Below, piece by piece: positions 45,471-55,300 of a DNA stretch of 64,000 nucleotides. The stretch covers positions 1-64,000 of the forward strand of contig NZ_SMKZ01000015.1 of NCBI RefSeq assembly GCF_004349065.1, in the 5' to 3' direction. The notes beneath the pieces were generated by a model, which searched no databases, had not been told where the DNA came from, and saw only the letters and a list, made by a program, of their open reading frames with translations. A program made the position numbers and the translations under genes. Each line of letters starts with the position of its first letter. The first letter of the stretch is position 1. This DNA comes from Jiangella asiatica (GTDB lineage Bacteria; Actinomycetota; Actinomycetes; Jiangellales; Jiangellaceae).

Positions 45471-47072
45471 TCAGCGGCCCGCGTAGTCCTCGGTCGTGTA
45501 GTCCCGGGTGGGGTCCCAGTTGGAAAACACCCAGTCCTGCCGGGTCGCGGTGCTGCCGTCGCGGGTGGTGGCCTCCTGGATGGCGGCGTCGCGAGCCCGC
45601 TCGTGCCGGTCCTTCAGGTCGGTGAGCGCGGCACGGATGTCGGTGACCTCGCCGACCAGGATGCTCTGGATCACCTCGCCGAAGTTCGGGCTGGGCGCCA
45701 CCTCGCGCTGGGCGACCAACGCCACGTCCGGGTTGACGATGGCCGGCTGCGGCAGCGCGGTCATGGTGTCCGCCAGGTCGAGGCAGGCGCGTGCCTGCTC
45801 GCTGTAGTCCGCGGCGCTGGCCTCGCGCGCCTCGTCGTGCATGGGCGGGTTGCCGACGCCGGTGATCTCGCCCCAGCGGGTCTGCCCGTTCAACGACGTG
45901 ACATAGGCGAGGACGTGGCCGGCCACCTCCTTGACCTGACTGGTGGCCGACATCACCAGGGCGTCCGCGCCGAACGGGATGTAGCCGACGGGGAGCGGGT
46001 CGCCACCGCCCGGGGTGGGCAGCGCACCGACGCCGAACTCGAAGTCGGGGTTCTCGTTCTCCCACTGGACGGTGACCCACGGGCCGGCGAAGACCATGCC
46101 GGCGTTGCCGCGGACGACGCGCGGCCAGCACTCCGGCGCCGTCAGCGAGTTGGAGCCGGGGAACAGGCTGCCGTCGCTCTGGACGGCCAGCAACAGCTCG
46201 ATGGCCTCGACGATCTCGTCGCCGGTGTGGATGAACTCGCCGGAGGGCTGCAGGATGTTGCCGGTGGCGGGCAGCCCGGCGATGCGGGCCATGTACTCGA
46301 CCCACATCGAGAGCCGGCCGGGCTGGTTGATCTCGAGGATCAGCCCGTACGCCTGCCCGTCGCCGGCCTCGGTGACCTTGCGCGCGGCCTCCCGGAACGT
46401 GTCCCAGGTGAGCGGCTCGCTCTGAGGGTCGAAGCCGGCGTCGTTGACCAGCTGCTTGTTGTAGTGAACCGCCTGCTGATAGCGCTGGTCGGTGGCCAAC
46501 GGCACCTGGTACAGCAGACCGTCGAAGACCTGCACGCCCTCGACTTGCAGGGTGTCCGGAAGTGCACCGCGCCACTGCTCGACGTCGGGGATGAACTCGT
46601 CCAGCGGGCTCACCCAGCCCTCGGACACCGCCTGCGCCAACGTGATCGAGCCGGGCAGCTGGATGAGGTCGTGACCCGACCCGTTGCGGAAGCCCAGCGG
46701 CACGACCTCCTCGATGCGGTTCCACGGCAGCCCGTCGTACTGGCAGGTGACGTTCTCGAACTTGGCCTGGTAGGCCTCGAAGAACGCCTCCCAGTAGGGC
46801 GCCTTGGTGTCGTTGCTGTCCACGAGCCGGAACGTGACGTCACCGGTCGGGAAGCCGCTGGGTGCGTCCGGGATGTCGAACTCGGGACCGTCACCGCCGC
46901 TGCCGCCGCCACTGGTGCCACCGCTGCTGTCACCGAATCCGCCGCCACAGCCGGCCAGGGCGGCAGCCACGCCGAGGCCGGCGCTCGCGGTCAGGAACGA
47001 CCGCCGAGTGAGCCGGGCCTGTGCCTGGCGACCGAGCCGAGCCTGAGCGGAGAGGGAACGCCGCACTGTCAT
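45471..47072 (-). CDS. Carbohydrate ABC transporter substrate-binding lipoprotein
   Basis: A 533-residue extracellular solute-binding protein (family 1). The N-terminus has a twin-arginine motif, TRRSFLTAS (Arg23-Arg24), and a lipobox with the acylated cysteine at 42 (ALAGC), so it is probably exported folded by Tat and lipid-anchored. A glycine/serine linker follows (about 43-62). At over 530 residues it is larger than the usual 420-450. ATG at 47072 with GAAAGGTAGG upstream. The promoter region carries FadR-type operator sites B and C. Confidence 0.9.
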   Translation of the reverse strand: MTVRRSLSAQARLGRQAQARLTRRSFLTASAGLGVAAALAGCGGGFGDSSGGTSGGGSGGDGPEFDIPDAPSGFPTGDVTFRLVDSNDTKAPYWEAFFEAYQAKFENVTCQYDGLPWNRIEEVVPLGFRNGSGHDLIQLPGSITLAQAVSEGWVSPLDEFIPDVEQWRGALPDTLQVEGVQVFDGLLYQVPLATDQRYQQAVHYNKQLVNDAGFDPQSEPLTWDTFREAARKVTEAGDGQAYGLILEINQPGRLSMWVEYMARIAGLPATGNILQPSGEFIHTGDEIVEAIELLLAVQSDGSLFPGSNSLTAPECWPRVVRGNAGMVFAGPWVTVQWENENPDFEFGVGALPTPGGGDPLPVGYIPFGADALVMSATSQVKEVAGHVLAYVTSLNGQTRWGEITGVGNPPMHDEAREASAADYSEQARACLDLADTMTALPQPAIVNPDVALVAQREVAPSPNFGEVIQSILVGEVTDIRAALTDLKDRHERARDAAIQEATTRDGSTATRQDWVFSNWDPTRDYTTEDYAGR

Positions 47073-47127
47073 CGGGCCGACCTACCTTTCGAAGCTCCAC
47101 GCCGAGCAATCGATTTCTAGTGGTAAG

Positions 47128-47138
47128 AGGTTAGACCC
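47128..47138. promoter_or_regulatory. FadR-type GntR operator, site B (imperfect)
   Basis: AGGTTAGACCC holds GGTTAGACC, one mismatch from GGTC-N-GACC. On the minus strand it follows a TTGACC (-35-like, 47152-47157) by about 17 bases, so it would overlap the -10 region of the binding-protein gene. Confidence 0.5.
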
Positions 47139-47188
47139 CCGATCTCGGCAGGGTCAATGGAGGAGAAGGGGTTTCTTCCGATCCTGCG

Positions 47189-47199
47189 AGGTCAGACCG
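47189..47199. promoter_or_regulatory. FadR-type GntR operator, site C
   Basis: AGGTCAGACCG contains the perfect core GGTC-A-GACC at 47190-47198. It lies 61 bases centre to centre from site B, about six helical turns, between the end of the second GntR gene and the transporter operon. Confidence 0.6.
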
Positions 47200-47275
47200 G
47201 GGTCGCGAGAGGTGACGGAGCTGGGCCTGCGGTGCGATAGAGCGCCGATGCGTTCTCCGACTGCCTCGCCCGCAG

Positions 47276-48007
47276 CTAGGTGGTGGTGCGGCGCTTGTCC
47301 TTGTCCTCGGCGGCCAACCGGGCCAGGGCGGCGCGATGGGCGCTGCGGATGTGGGAGCGCGCCGCCCGGCCGGCGGCGGCCGGGTCGTTGCCGGCAAGCG
47401 CGTCAAGGATGCGCTCGTGCTGCGCGCGCGACTTCTCCCGCCGTCCGGGGATCAGCAGCGTCGTCTTCATGCCGGAGATGAGGATGTCGTGCAGCACATG
47501 GCTGGTCTGGCGCAGGAAGCGGTTGTCGGCGATGTCCGCGATGGTCAGGTGGAACGCGGCATCCAGCCGGGCGAGCTGCTGGAAGTCGGCGGGGTCGGCG
47601 TCGAACGCGGCGTCGAGGTCGTCGAGTATGCCGCGCAACGACTCGACCTCGGCCTCGGTGATGCGCTCGGCCGCCCACGAGGCGGCCGGCACCTCGAGCA
47701 CCTCACGCATCGAGAACAGCTCGTCGATGTCGAGCTCGGGGTGGTTGAGCGCCGCGCCAAGGTCGGGCGCCTGCGGCGGCTCGGTGACGAAGACGCCGAG
47801 ACCGTGCTTGACGTCGAGGCGGCCCTGGGCCTGCAGGATGCGGACCGCCTCACGCACCGACGGCCGGCTCGCGCCCACCAGCTGCGCGAGATCGCGCTCG
47901 GTGGGCAGCCGGTCACCCGGTTTGAGCTCCCCGCTGTCCAGCAGGTGCTCGATCTGCGTCACGATGCGCTGGGAGACGCTGCCCGACTCGTTAACTCGCT
48001 GCCACAC
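47276..48007 (-). CDS. GntR regulator, FadR subfamily (second copy)
   Basis: 243 residues: winged helix-turn-helix (recognition region ASRPSVREAVRILQAQGRL) and FCD ligand domain (RLDAAFHLTIADIADN, QHERILDAL, HIRSAHRAALARL). It is a clear paralogue of the regulator at 36919, sharing segment order and many motifs (for example SMREVLEVPAASWAAE against AMREVLEVPAAGWAAE). The GTG at 48007 follows GGAGG and aligns with the start of the paralogue; the ORF start at 48052 would add 15 poorly conserved residues. It lies between the exporter gene and the transporter operon on the same strand. Confidence 0.88.
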   Translation of the reverse strand: MWQRVNESGSVSQRIVTQIEHLLDSGELKPGDRLPTERDLAQLVGASRPSVREAVRILQAQGRLDVKHGLGVFVTEPPQAPDLGAALNHPELDIDELFSMREVLEVPAASWAAERITEAEVESLRGILDDLDAAFDADPADFQQLARLDAAFHLTIADIADNRFLRQTSHVLHDILISGMKTTLLIPGRREKSRAQHERILDALAGNDPAAAGRAARSHIRSAHRAALARLAAEDKDKRRTTT

Positions 48008-48067
48008 CCGCAGCCACCTCCATCGACGCAGACAGCATAGACGCGTCACCACGTCCGCAGCCCGGAA

Positions 48068-49099
48068 TCACGCCCCGGCCAGCACCAGGCCCGCGTATGC
48101 GACGCCGGCCGCGATCAGCGTCGACACCGCACCCAGCGCGGCGGACCGGCCGCCCGTGCGGATCAAGGTCCGCAGGTGGACCCCGGCGCCCAGCCCGAAC
48201 ATCGCACCGGCCAGCAGCAACGTCGACACCGTCTCGGCGGTGGACACCACACCCGACGGCAGTAGACCGGTGCTGCGGACCGTCGCCATCGCCAGGAAGC
48301 CGGCGACGAACAGCGGCACGACCGGCGGCCGGCGGACACCTCGTCTCGGGTCCTCGGCCGCGGCATCGGTCGCGCCGCCCGTGGCACGTCTCGCGGTGGG
48401 TTCGGCGCCTCGGTCGGCCAGTGCCACGCAGGTGACCAGCGGCGCCAGCATCACCACCCGGCCGAGCTTCGCCAGCACCGCGACGACGAGCGCGGCCTCG
48501 CCCGCGACCGCCGCCGCGGCGACCACCTGCGCCACCTCGTGCACGCTCGCACCCACCCACACGCCGAACGCCGCGTCGTCCAGGCCGAGCGGCCCCTGCA
48601 ACAGCGGCAGCACCACGATGGCCAGGCTGCCGTAGAGCGTCACCAGCGCGACGCTCGTCGCGGTGTCGTCCTCGTCGGCGTCGACGACGCTGCTCATCGC
48701 CGCCACCGCCGACGCGCCACAGATGGAGAACCCGGTGGCCAGCAAGAGCGAACGGTCCCGGCCGACCCCCAGCCGCGGCCCCAGCCACCAGGTGCCCGCG
48801 AAGGTCACGACGACGGTGGCCGCCACCACCAGCAGGTGGGCCGGGCCCAGGTCCAGCAGGTCCGGCACCGCGAGCTGCAGGCCCAGCAGCACCACCCCCG
48901 CCCGCAGCAAACCCCTGGTCATCGCGGCCAGCACGGTCTGGGCGGGCCTGCTCAGCAGGTTCAGGTTGCGAGCAGTCACCCCGGCCAGCATGGCCATGGT
49001 CAGTGGGCCGACCACGCCGGCGGCCCGGCTGGCCAGGTACGCGGCACCGACCCCGGCGGCCAGCGCGATCACCGCCGGGACGGTGCCAGCTGGCCTCAC
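48068..49099 (-). CDS. UPF0324 family membrane protein (putative sulfite/sulfate exporter, YeiH/TauZ type)
   Basis: A 343-residue protein with about ten hydrophobic segments. It matches the Cons_hypoth698 family: LRAGVVLLGLQLAVPDLLDLG, ATGFSICGASAVAAMSSVVDADEDDTA region (about 120-150) and GVWVGASVHEVAQVVAAA are hallmark blocks. Members encoded with sulfonate-degrading enzymes (TauZ, SuyZ) are proposed sulfite exporters. GTG at 49099 overlaps the GH59 stop by four bases, so the exporter is made together with an extracellular glycosidase, unusual unless the substrate carries sulfur. A longer in-frame ORF upstream overlaps the GH59 gene and is rejected. Confidence 0.85.
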   Translation of the reverse strand: MRPAGTVPAVIALAAGVGAAYLASRAAGVVGPLTMAMLAGVTARNLNLLSRPAQTVLAAMTRGLLRAGVVLLGLQLAVPDLLDLGPAHLLVVAATVVVTFAGTWWLGPRLGVGRDRSLLLATGFSICGASAVAAMSSVVDADEDDTATSVALVTLYGSLAIVVLPLLQGPLGLDDAAFGVWVGASVHEVAQVVAAAAVAGEAALVVAVLAKLGRVVMLAPLVTCVALADRGAEPTARRATGGATDAAAEDPRRGVRRPPVVPLFVAGFLAMATVRSTGLLPSGVVSTAETVSTLLLAGAMFGLGAGVHLRTLIRTGGRSAALGAVSTLIAAGVAYAGLVLAGA

Positions 49100-52068
49100 G
49101 GCACGTGGCCCACGTGCAGCTCCGCGGCCGACGCGACGTTGAAGTGGCCGGCGGTGGCGGTGAGCCGGACGTACCGGGCGGTCGTCGGCGACCACGTCGC
49201 GTACTTCTGCGCCGGAGTGTCCTGCCACGATCCGGCCGCCACCTCGGTGAACGTCTGCCCGTCCGCGCTCACCTCGACGCGGTAGCTGGTGACCGTCCCG
49301 TTGAGGTTGCCGTCCTGCCGAGGCAGGTAGGCCAGGCCGCCGATGTCGTGCCCGGCACCCAGGTCGAGGGTCACGCTGGCCGGCAGCGGACCCGTCACCG
49401 CGGGCGCGGAGTGCCAGAACGTCGTGCGCTTGCCGTCGATCGCCTTGCACGGCACGTTCGGCGGGCTGTGCACGCTGCTGGCGGTGGCCGTCATGGCGTC
49501 CTGCGGCACCAGGTGGTCGAAAGCGGCCGGGGCGTCGGGCGGCAGGTCGGCCCGGTCCGGTGCCGGCGGCGTCGTCTCCAGCTCCGGTCCGGTCGCGCTC
49601 ACCACGCCGAGCTCGTTGCCGGCCGCCGTCGTCTCGGCGCAGGCGTTCTCGTCGTCGGGTGCGACCAGCCGCACGTAACGGGCCGTCGTCCGGTCCCAGG
49701 CGGCCACCTTCGTGGAGCTGTCGGCGCTCCAGGTGCCATCGGCGACCAGCTCGTAGGTCTCGCCGTCGCGGCTCACGTACACCTCGTAGCTGGTGATCAT
49801 CCCGTTGGTGTTGCCGTCGAGCCGCGGCTGGTAGGTCAGCGCCTGGATCGGCTGGGTGCGGCCGAGGTCGAGCGTCACCGACTGCGGGAGCCCTACCGGC
49901 GGGTTGAAGGAGGAGCTCCACATCGTCTCCGGACGGTCGTCGACGAGGTTCTCCACCTCGCGGGTCCAGCCGCGGTCGAAGCCGTGCTCGCTGGTCGCCG
50001 TCACGGTGATCTCGTCCTTGGGTACGAACCGCGGCGCCCGCGCGGTGGGTGTCACCGCGACGTCGTCGAACTGTGCCTGCTGCCAGGCGCTGACGCTCAG
50101 GGCGACGTTGCCGGTGCGCTGGGTGGTGTCGCGCACCTGGCCGAGCCGGACGCCGTCGACGTGGACGCCGAGCTCGTCGCCGTGCATGCTCAGCGCGACC
50201 TCGTGCCATTCGCCGACGCCGATGGCCTCTTCGCCGGAGGCGAGCACGACGTCGCGGCGCCCGGCGTGGTCGCGGCTGTGCAGCGCCCAGCCGTCGGTGC
50301 CGACGCGCAGGTGGTAGCCGCTGGCCTGGCTGCCCCACGACTGCCCGGACACCCGGCCGCCGACCTCGACGTACCCGGGCTCGGTCAGCATGACGTCGGC
50401 ACGGACCGTGTAGTCGCCCCACCAGCGCGGATCGCCGACGAGCGTGCTCAGTGGCAGCTCACCGACCAGGCCCCAGCTGATGGGAGCCTCGGTGATCTGC
50501 TGCTGGTAACAGGTGCCGGAGCGCCCGGCCAGGCACGGAGCCGCCTCGAAGCCGCCGGCCAGGTCGGAGAAGTACCGCGCGAGCTGCCCGTGCTCGATGC
50601 CCTCGAAGTCCTCGCGGAACGGGATCGCGAGCTGCCCGGTGACGTCGGCGCTCGGCCGCGCGTCGCCCTTGGCCTGCCCGTCGGTGGTGGTGACCGAGTA
50701 CACGTGTCCCGGCTCGACGTCGATGGTGGCCTGCCCGCCCTGAGGGACGACGGTGCCGACGTGGCGGAACCGGTCGGCGGGGTCGTCGGAGCCGAAGTCG
50801 GTGGACCACACCTGGAGCTCGCCGGCCGGAGCCTCGCTCAGGTCGAACGTGATGCTGCCCGGCCCGGTGGCGTCCAGGGTCTCGACGACGGCGCTGACGT
50901 CGCCGCCGTCGGGCGACAGCAGGGACACCACCGTCGCGCCGGACGACAGCCGCCGGCTGCCGGAGTCCAGGTACCGCCAGCCCGGCTGCGCGAACTGCGT
51001 GGTGTGTGCGTACGCCCAGATGCTGTCGCCGACGTCGTAGAACCCGGACCACGGCCACTCGGCCACCATCAACCCGGTGTCGGCCAGCGTGATGTTCGAG
51101 TACCAGGCGGAGATCGGGGTCCACGCCATCATCGCGGTGATGTCGGCGTCGATGTACATGCGGTTGGCGACCCGCGCGAGCGGTTCCGCCCCCGCGTCGT
51201 GCGCCATCGCGCTCAGCTCGCCGATCCACAGCGGCTTGCCCAGGTCGCGGGCGGTCTGGGTGCTCTGGCAGACCTGGTAGAGCGTGCGGTGCCCGCAGGG
51301 CGAGTGCAGGTTCGCGACGTCCACCGCGGCCCCGAACTCCGGGTTCGCGGCGAGGTCGTCGGCCACCCGCCAGCCGCGGTGCGGTTCGTCGTCGGCGGCC
51401 GCCAGCCGGACGTCCGGATGATGCTCGGCCAGTGCCCGCTCGAACGCGACGAACCAGTCCTCGTCGTAGCCGGACTCGTTCCAGCCGCCCATGTAGTCGA
51501 TCTCCAGGCCCTGCTGCTCCGCGCAGTCGAGCCAGTTGATCAAGTAGTCGATGTTGTCCTGGCTCCAGAAGCCGCCCTCGAACCAGCCCGGCGCGCCCCA
51601 CTGCAACCCGCTGAGGACGATGTCGGGGTTGCGCTTCCTGGCCTCCTTCATCAGCCACCACGCGTAGCCCCGGTCGCAGTCGACGTCGCCGCGGGTGCGT
51701 TCGTGGCTGGGCTCGGCACCGGACGTGGAGTTCGTGTCGGCGCCGATCTCGACCTTCAACAGCTGCAACCCCGCGCCGTAGCCGGGCTTGAACAGGTAGT
51801 CGAGGATCTGGGAGCGCTCGGGCTCGGGGTAGTCGTAGAGCAGCCGGCTGGACGCGCTGGCGCTCACCGCCCCGAGCCCGTCGAACGTCCGCCCTGGGCT
51901 CGCCGGATCGATGACGACGATGTCCTGCGTGCCCGCTGCGGCTGCCGGTGGATCGGTCGCGGCGGTTCCGTCCGCGCTGGCTGGTCCGGCTTCCACCAGC
52001 CCAACGGTCGCGACCGCCACCGCGACCAACCCGCTTGCCATCCCTGTCAACCGTCGCCGACGCCGCAT
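49096..52068 (-). CDS. Secreted GH59 galactocerebrosidase-like glycosidase with two CBM32 domains
   Basis: 990 residues. A basic start (MRRRRRLTG) and hydrophobic core form a signal peptide ending near ASA32. The next 600 or so residues follow animal galactosylceramidase closely: TFDGLGAVSASASSRLLYDY, SQILDYLFKPGYGAGLQLLK, GYAWWLMKEARKRNPDIVL, then the acid/base in GGWNESGYD (about Glu198) and the nucleophile in LWIGELSAMA (about Glu284), and a lectin-like C-terminal domain (to about 680). Two F5/8-type (CBM32) modules follow (about 690-830 and 860-985). GH59 cleaves beta-galactosyl groups from glycolipids. Start ATG 52068 after GGGAG; operator D is 36-46 bases upstream. Coupled to the exporter gene. 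Confidence 0.88.
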   Translation of the reverse strand: MRRRRRLTGMASGLVAVAVATVGLVEAGPASADGTAATDPPAAAAGTQDIVVIDPASPGRTFDGLGAVSASASSRLLYDYPEPERSQILDYLFKPGYGAGLQLLKVEIGADTNSTSGAEPSHERTRGDVDCDRGYAWWLMKEARKRNPDIVLSGLQWGAPGWFEGGFWSQDNIDYLINWLDCAEQQGLEIDYMGGWNESGYDEDWFVAFERALAEHHPDVRLAAADDEPHRGWRVADDLAANPEFGAAVDVANLHSPCGHRTLYQVCQSTQTARDLGKPLWIGELSAMAHDAGAEPLARVANRMYIDADITAMMAWTPISAWYSNITLADTGLMVAEWPWSGFYDVGDSIWAYAHTTQFAQPGWRYLDSGSRRLSSGATVVSLLSPDGGDVSAVVETLDATGPGSITFDLSEAPAGELQVWSTDFGSDDPADRFRHVGTVVPQGGQATIDVEPGHVYSVTTTDGQAKGDARPSADVTGQLAIPFREDFEGIEHGQLARYFSDLAGGFEAAPCLAGRSGTCYQQQITEAPISWGLVGELPLSTLVGDPRWWGDYTVRADVMLTEPGYVEVGGRVSGQSWGSQASGYHLRVGTDGWALHSRDHAGRRDVVLASGEEAIGVGEWHEVALSMHGDELGVHVDGVRLGQVRDTTQRTGNVALSVSAWQQAQFDDVAVTPTARAPRFVPKDEITVTATSEHGFDRGWTREVENLVDDRPETMWSSSFNPPVGLPQSVTLDLGRTQPIQALTYQPRLDGNTNGMITSYEVYVSRDGETYELVADGTWSADSSTKVAAWDRTTARYVRLVAPDDENACAETTAAGNELGVVSATGPELETTPPAPDRADLPPDAPAAFDHLVPQDAMTATASSVHSPPNVPCKAIDGKRTTFWHSAPAVTGPLPASVTLDLGAGHDIGGLAYLPRQDGNLNGTVTSYRVEVSADGQTFTEVAAGSWQDTPAQKYATWSPTTARYVRLTATAGHFNVASAAELHVGHVP

Positions 52069-52103
52069 GGCGCACTCCCGCTTCCGTGAGGGTCCGACAT
52101 CAA

Positions 52104-52114
52104 AGGTCTGACCT
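52104..52114. promoter_or_regulatory. FadR-type GntR operator, site D
   Basis: AGGTCTGACCT is an 11-base perfect odd-centred palindrome with the same GGTC-N-GACC core, 36-46 bases before the GH59 start codon. A weaker GGTCCGACA lies at 52091-52099. Nothing else convincing is seen in the 273-base gap to the next gene. Confidence 0.65.
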
Positions 52115-52341
52115 CTGAACCCTAGAGATCAGTCGTTCGCGATGTCAATGGTCGATCGGTCACGGTGCAGGGGCGGGATTGGGTGGTTGCTGTCGTGTCG
52201 ATCTGCGTCACCAGGCGATCTCGCGCCTCACCAGGCTTACAAGCATGGTGGAGCACACACGATCCTCGTGATGTCAGCGATCGTTGATGATCAAGAGGCA
52301 CGGCGCACGCGAGTCTGTGCCCACACTCCCGGCGTCCCCGG

Positions 52342-55300
52342 TCAGCTGGTGGCGTACTCGACCAGGCGGCACAGCGTGTTGACGCCCTGGACCTGATCGA
52401 TGCTGCGGACCGGTGCGGTCAGCAGCGCCGGACTGCCGACCAGGACGGCCAGCGACCTAGCACGGGAGACCGCGACGTTGAGGCGGTTGCGGTTGGCGAC
52501 GAAGTCGACGCCGCGTGGGGCATCGGCGGCGGAGGAGGTGGTCAGCGAGACGATGACGACCGGTGCCTCCTGGCCTTGGAACTTGTCAACCGTGCCGACC
52601 CGGGCACGACCGTCCAGCACCGCGAGCAGCTGCCCCACCTGCGCGTTGTAGGGCGCGACCACCAGGATGTCGCGGGAGGTCAGGTCGCGCCGCACGCCGT
52701 CGGCGTCGGTCCAGAGCCGGCCGGTGAGCTGGTCGACCAGGTCGGAGACGACCGCGACCTCGGCGTCGCTGCGAACCGAGCAACCGGTGTGGGCGACAGG
52801 GAACCACCGGATCCCGGCACCGGCGAGCGGGCCGTCGCCGTGCACCTGCTGCCGCTCCAGCCCGTTGCGCGGCCCGAGCAGGCCGTCGTAGGACAGCTCG
52901 GAGACCGGGGCGCAGACGGCGGGGTGCATGCGCCACGTGGTGTCGAGGAACAGGCCGTACTCCGGCGGGATGGTGTCGTGCTCACCGAGCACGTGGTCGA
53001 GCGCGGACACGCCGGCGCCGTCGGGATGGATGCCCCGTGCCGGCTGGGGCAGCTGGCGGGGGTCGCCGAGGAGCACGACGGAGTCGGCGGCTGCCCCGGC
53101 TGCGACGGCGTTGGCCAGCGAGAACTGGCCCGCCTCGTCGACGACCAGGACGTCGACGTGGACGCCGGGCCGGGCGAACAGCCAGCCGGTGCCGGCGACC
53201 AGGTTGACCGACCCGGTGGCGAGCGCGGTCTCGACGTCGTCGTTGGACGTGGTGACCGTGACGTCGGGGTGGGCGGTGGCGTTGCCGTCGTCGGCCTTCT
53301 GGATGGCCCGGACCACCCGGCCGCGCCCGTCGGCGCCGTCGTCGGCCCTCAGCACCGCATCGAGCAGGTGCGTGATGACACGGTGGCTCAACGCGGTGAT
53401 GCCCACCGTCTTGCCCGACCGCAGCAGTTCGACGACGGCGTGCGAGCCGGCGTACGTCTTGCCGGCACCGGGCGGGCCCTGGACCGGCAGCGCTCCGTAG
53501 AGTGACGGCGCCACGCGGCGCAGGGCGTCGGCGCCGCTCTCGCCCGCAAGCCGCAGCTCGACGCCGTCGGCGAGCCGGGGCTGGCGGCCGAGCAGCAGGT
53601 CACGCACGCCGCGGTAGGGCCCGTCGGCGTCGAAGCCGTGGTCGGCCACCCAGCCGCCGACGCGGCAGAGGGACGCCTCGAGCACGCCGGCCGGGATGGG
53701 GTCGGGCGCCAGCAGCCCCAGCGGATGCGGCTGCTCCTTGGCCAGTGCGCGCTTGAGCTCGACGACGCCGTTCTCGAGGTCCAGCCGGAGGATCTTGCTG
53801 GTGCCGCCGTCCGGATCGGCGTGCCCGGCCTGGTCGCCCGGGCGCAGGCGGCACTCCTGCGGCGGTATGCCGTAACGCCACACGCCGGACCGTTTCTCGG
53901 TACGCAGCAGCTCCGGCGAGTGCAGGCCGCCGAGGGTGGCGGGGTCGTCGACGAGCTCGTCGACGGCGAGCGTGCGGACCCGGAAGTACTCCCACCACTC
54001 CGCGCGGTTCTCGCGGCGGTGCCACTCGAGCAGCCCGGCCAGCAGCGCACGCGCCTGCTGCTCGGCGGTGCGGGCGGCGGGGTCGCCGGGAACACCGTCG
54101 AGCAGCTTCTCCTCGACGGCGACGAGCTCGGGGGCGCGCTCCTTGAGATGCTCGGCGGGATGGTCGGGAACGTCGGTGGGCCGCGGCACGGCATGACCGT
54201 CGTCCAGGGCCTCGGCCCGGCGGTCCTCCAGCCAGTCGCGAAGCTGCCGCGTGCTGATGCAGTCGTCGCGGTTGTAGGCCTCGATGTCGTCGAGGATGGA
54301 CTGGTCGTGCTCGGCCAGCCACCGCTCGTACTCCACGATGCTCGACCCGGCGTCCTTGACCGCGGCGCCGGCGCGGCCGCGCGGATCGTAGAACCGCTCG
54401 AGGGCTTTGATGGAGTAGGACTCCGTGCCCACCCGCAGGCCCTGCCGGACTACGGCGTACAGGTCGACCAGGCGCTCGCCCCGCAGCAGGGCGTCGACCT
54501 CGTCGACGCGGGTGCCGTACCGCTGGGACAGCTCCTTGAGCCGGCTCGGCTCGTACGGCGCGTAGTGGTAGACGTGCATGCCGGGCCGGCGCTGCCAGGT
54601 GGCCATGATGTGGTCGACCACCTGCTCGAACGCGTGCTTCTCGGCGACCGCGTCGTGCGCCCACCAGGACCGGAACTCGTCGCCGACGTCGCTGATGCCC
54701 CACAGGTACTCGATGCCGTGGTCGCCGAAGAACGGGTCGCCCTCGAGGTCGAGGAACAGGTCGGCGGCGTCGGGCTCGGGCAGCAGTGTCAGGCCGCGGC
54801 GCGGCTCGACCGGCGTGACCAGCTGGTACGGAGGCACCTCCTGCGAACGGGCGGCGATCTGCAGCCGCGCCTGGGTGGCCAGCTTGCGCTTGGTGGACGC
54901 ACCGACTCGCGGGACGGCGGCGAGCTCCTGCGCGGACGCGGACGCCAGCGCGTCGACGGTGTCGATGCCGGCCGCACGCAGGGCCGCGCGCTGGTCGCGG
55001 CGCAGGAACGGCACGAGGACGAGGTCGTCGTCGGCGCGCCACCGGGTGTCGCAGGTGTCGTGCCACGGGCAGATGGCGCAGTGGTTGACCCGCAGCGGGT
55101 AGGTCTGCGGCGGGTCGGCCAGCCACTGCCCGTACTCGCGCATGGCATGCCGGGCGTAGGCCGCGACGTCGACGTACGCGACGCTGACCCGCAGCCGGTT
55201 GCCGAGGATGACGGTGAGCGTCTGCGGCGGCACGCCCTGGAGGTGCTCCAGCCGCTGGGCGTACACGGCCATCTGGAGCAGCGCGGACGCCTTGACCTGG

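Noticed and set aside
49099-50422. Longer N-terminal extension of the UPF0324 exporter
   Set aside because: It overlaps the GH59 gene in another frame and has arginine/glycine-rich shadow composition; the GTG at 49099 gives the normal family length.
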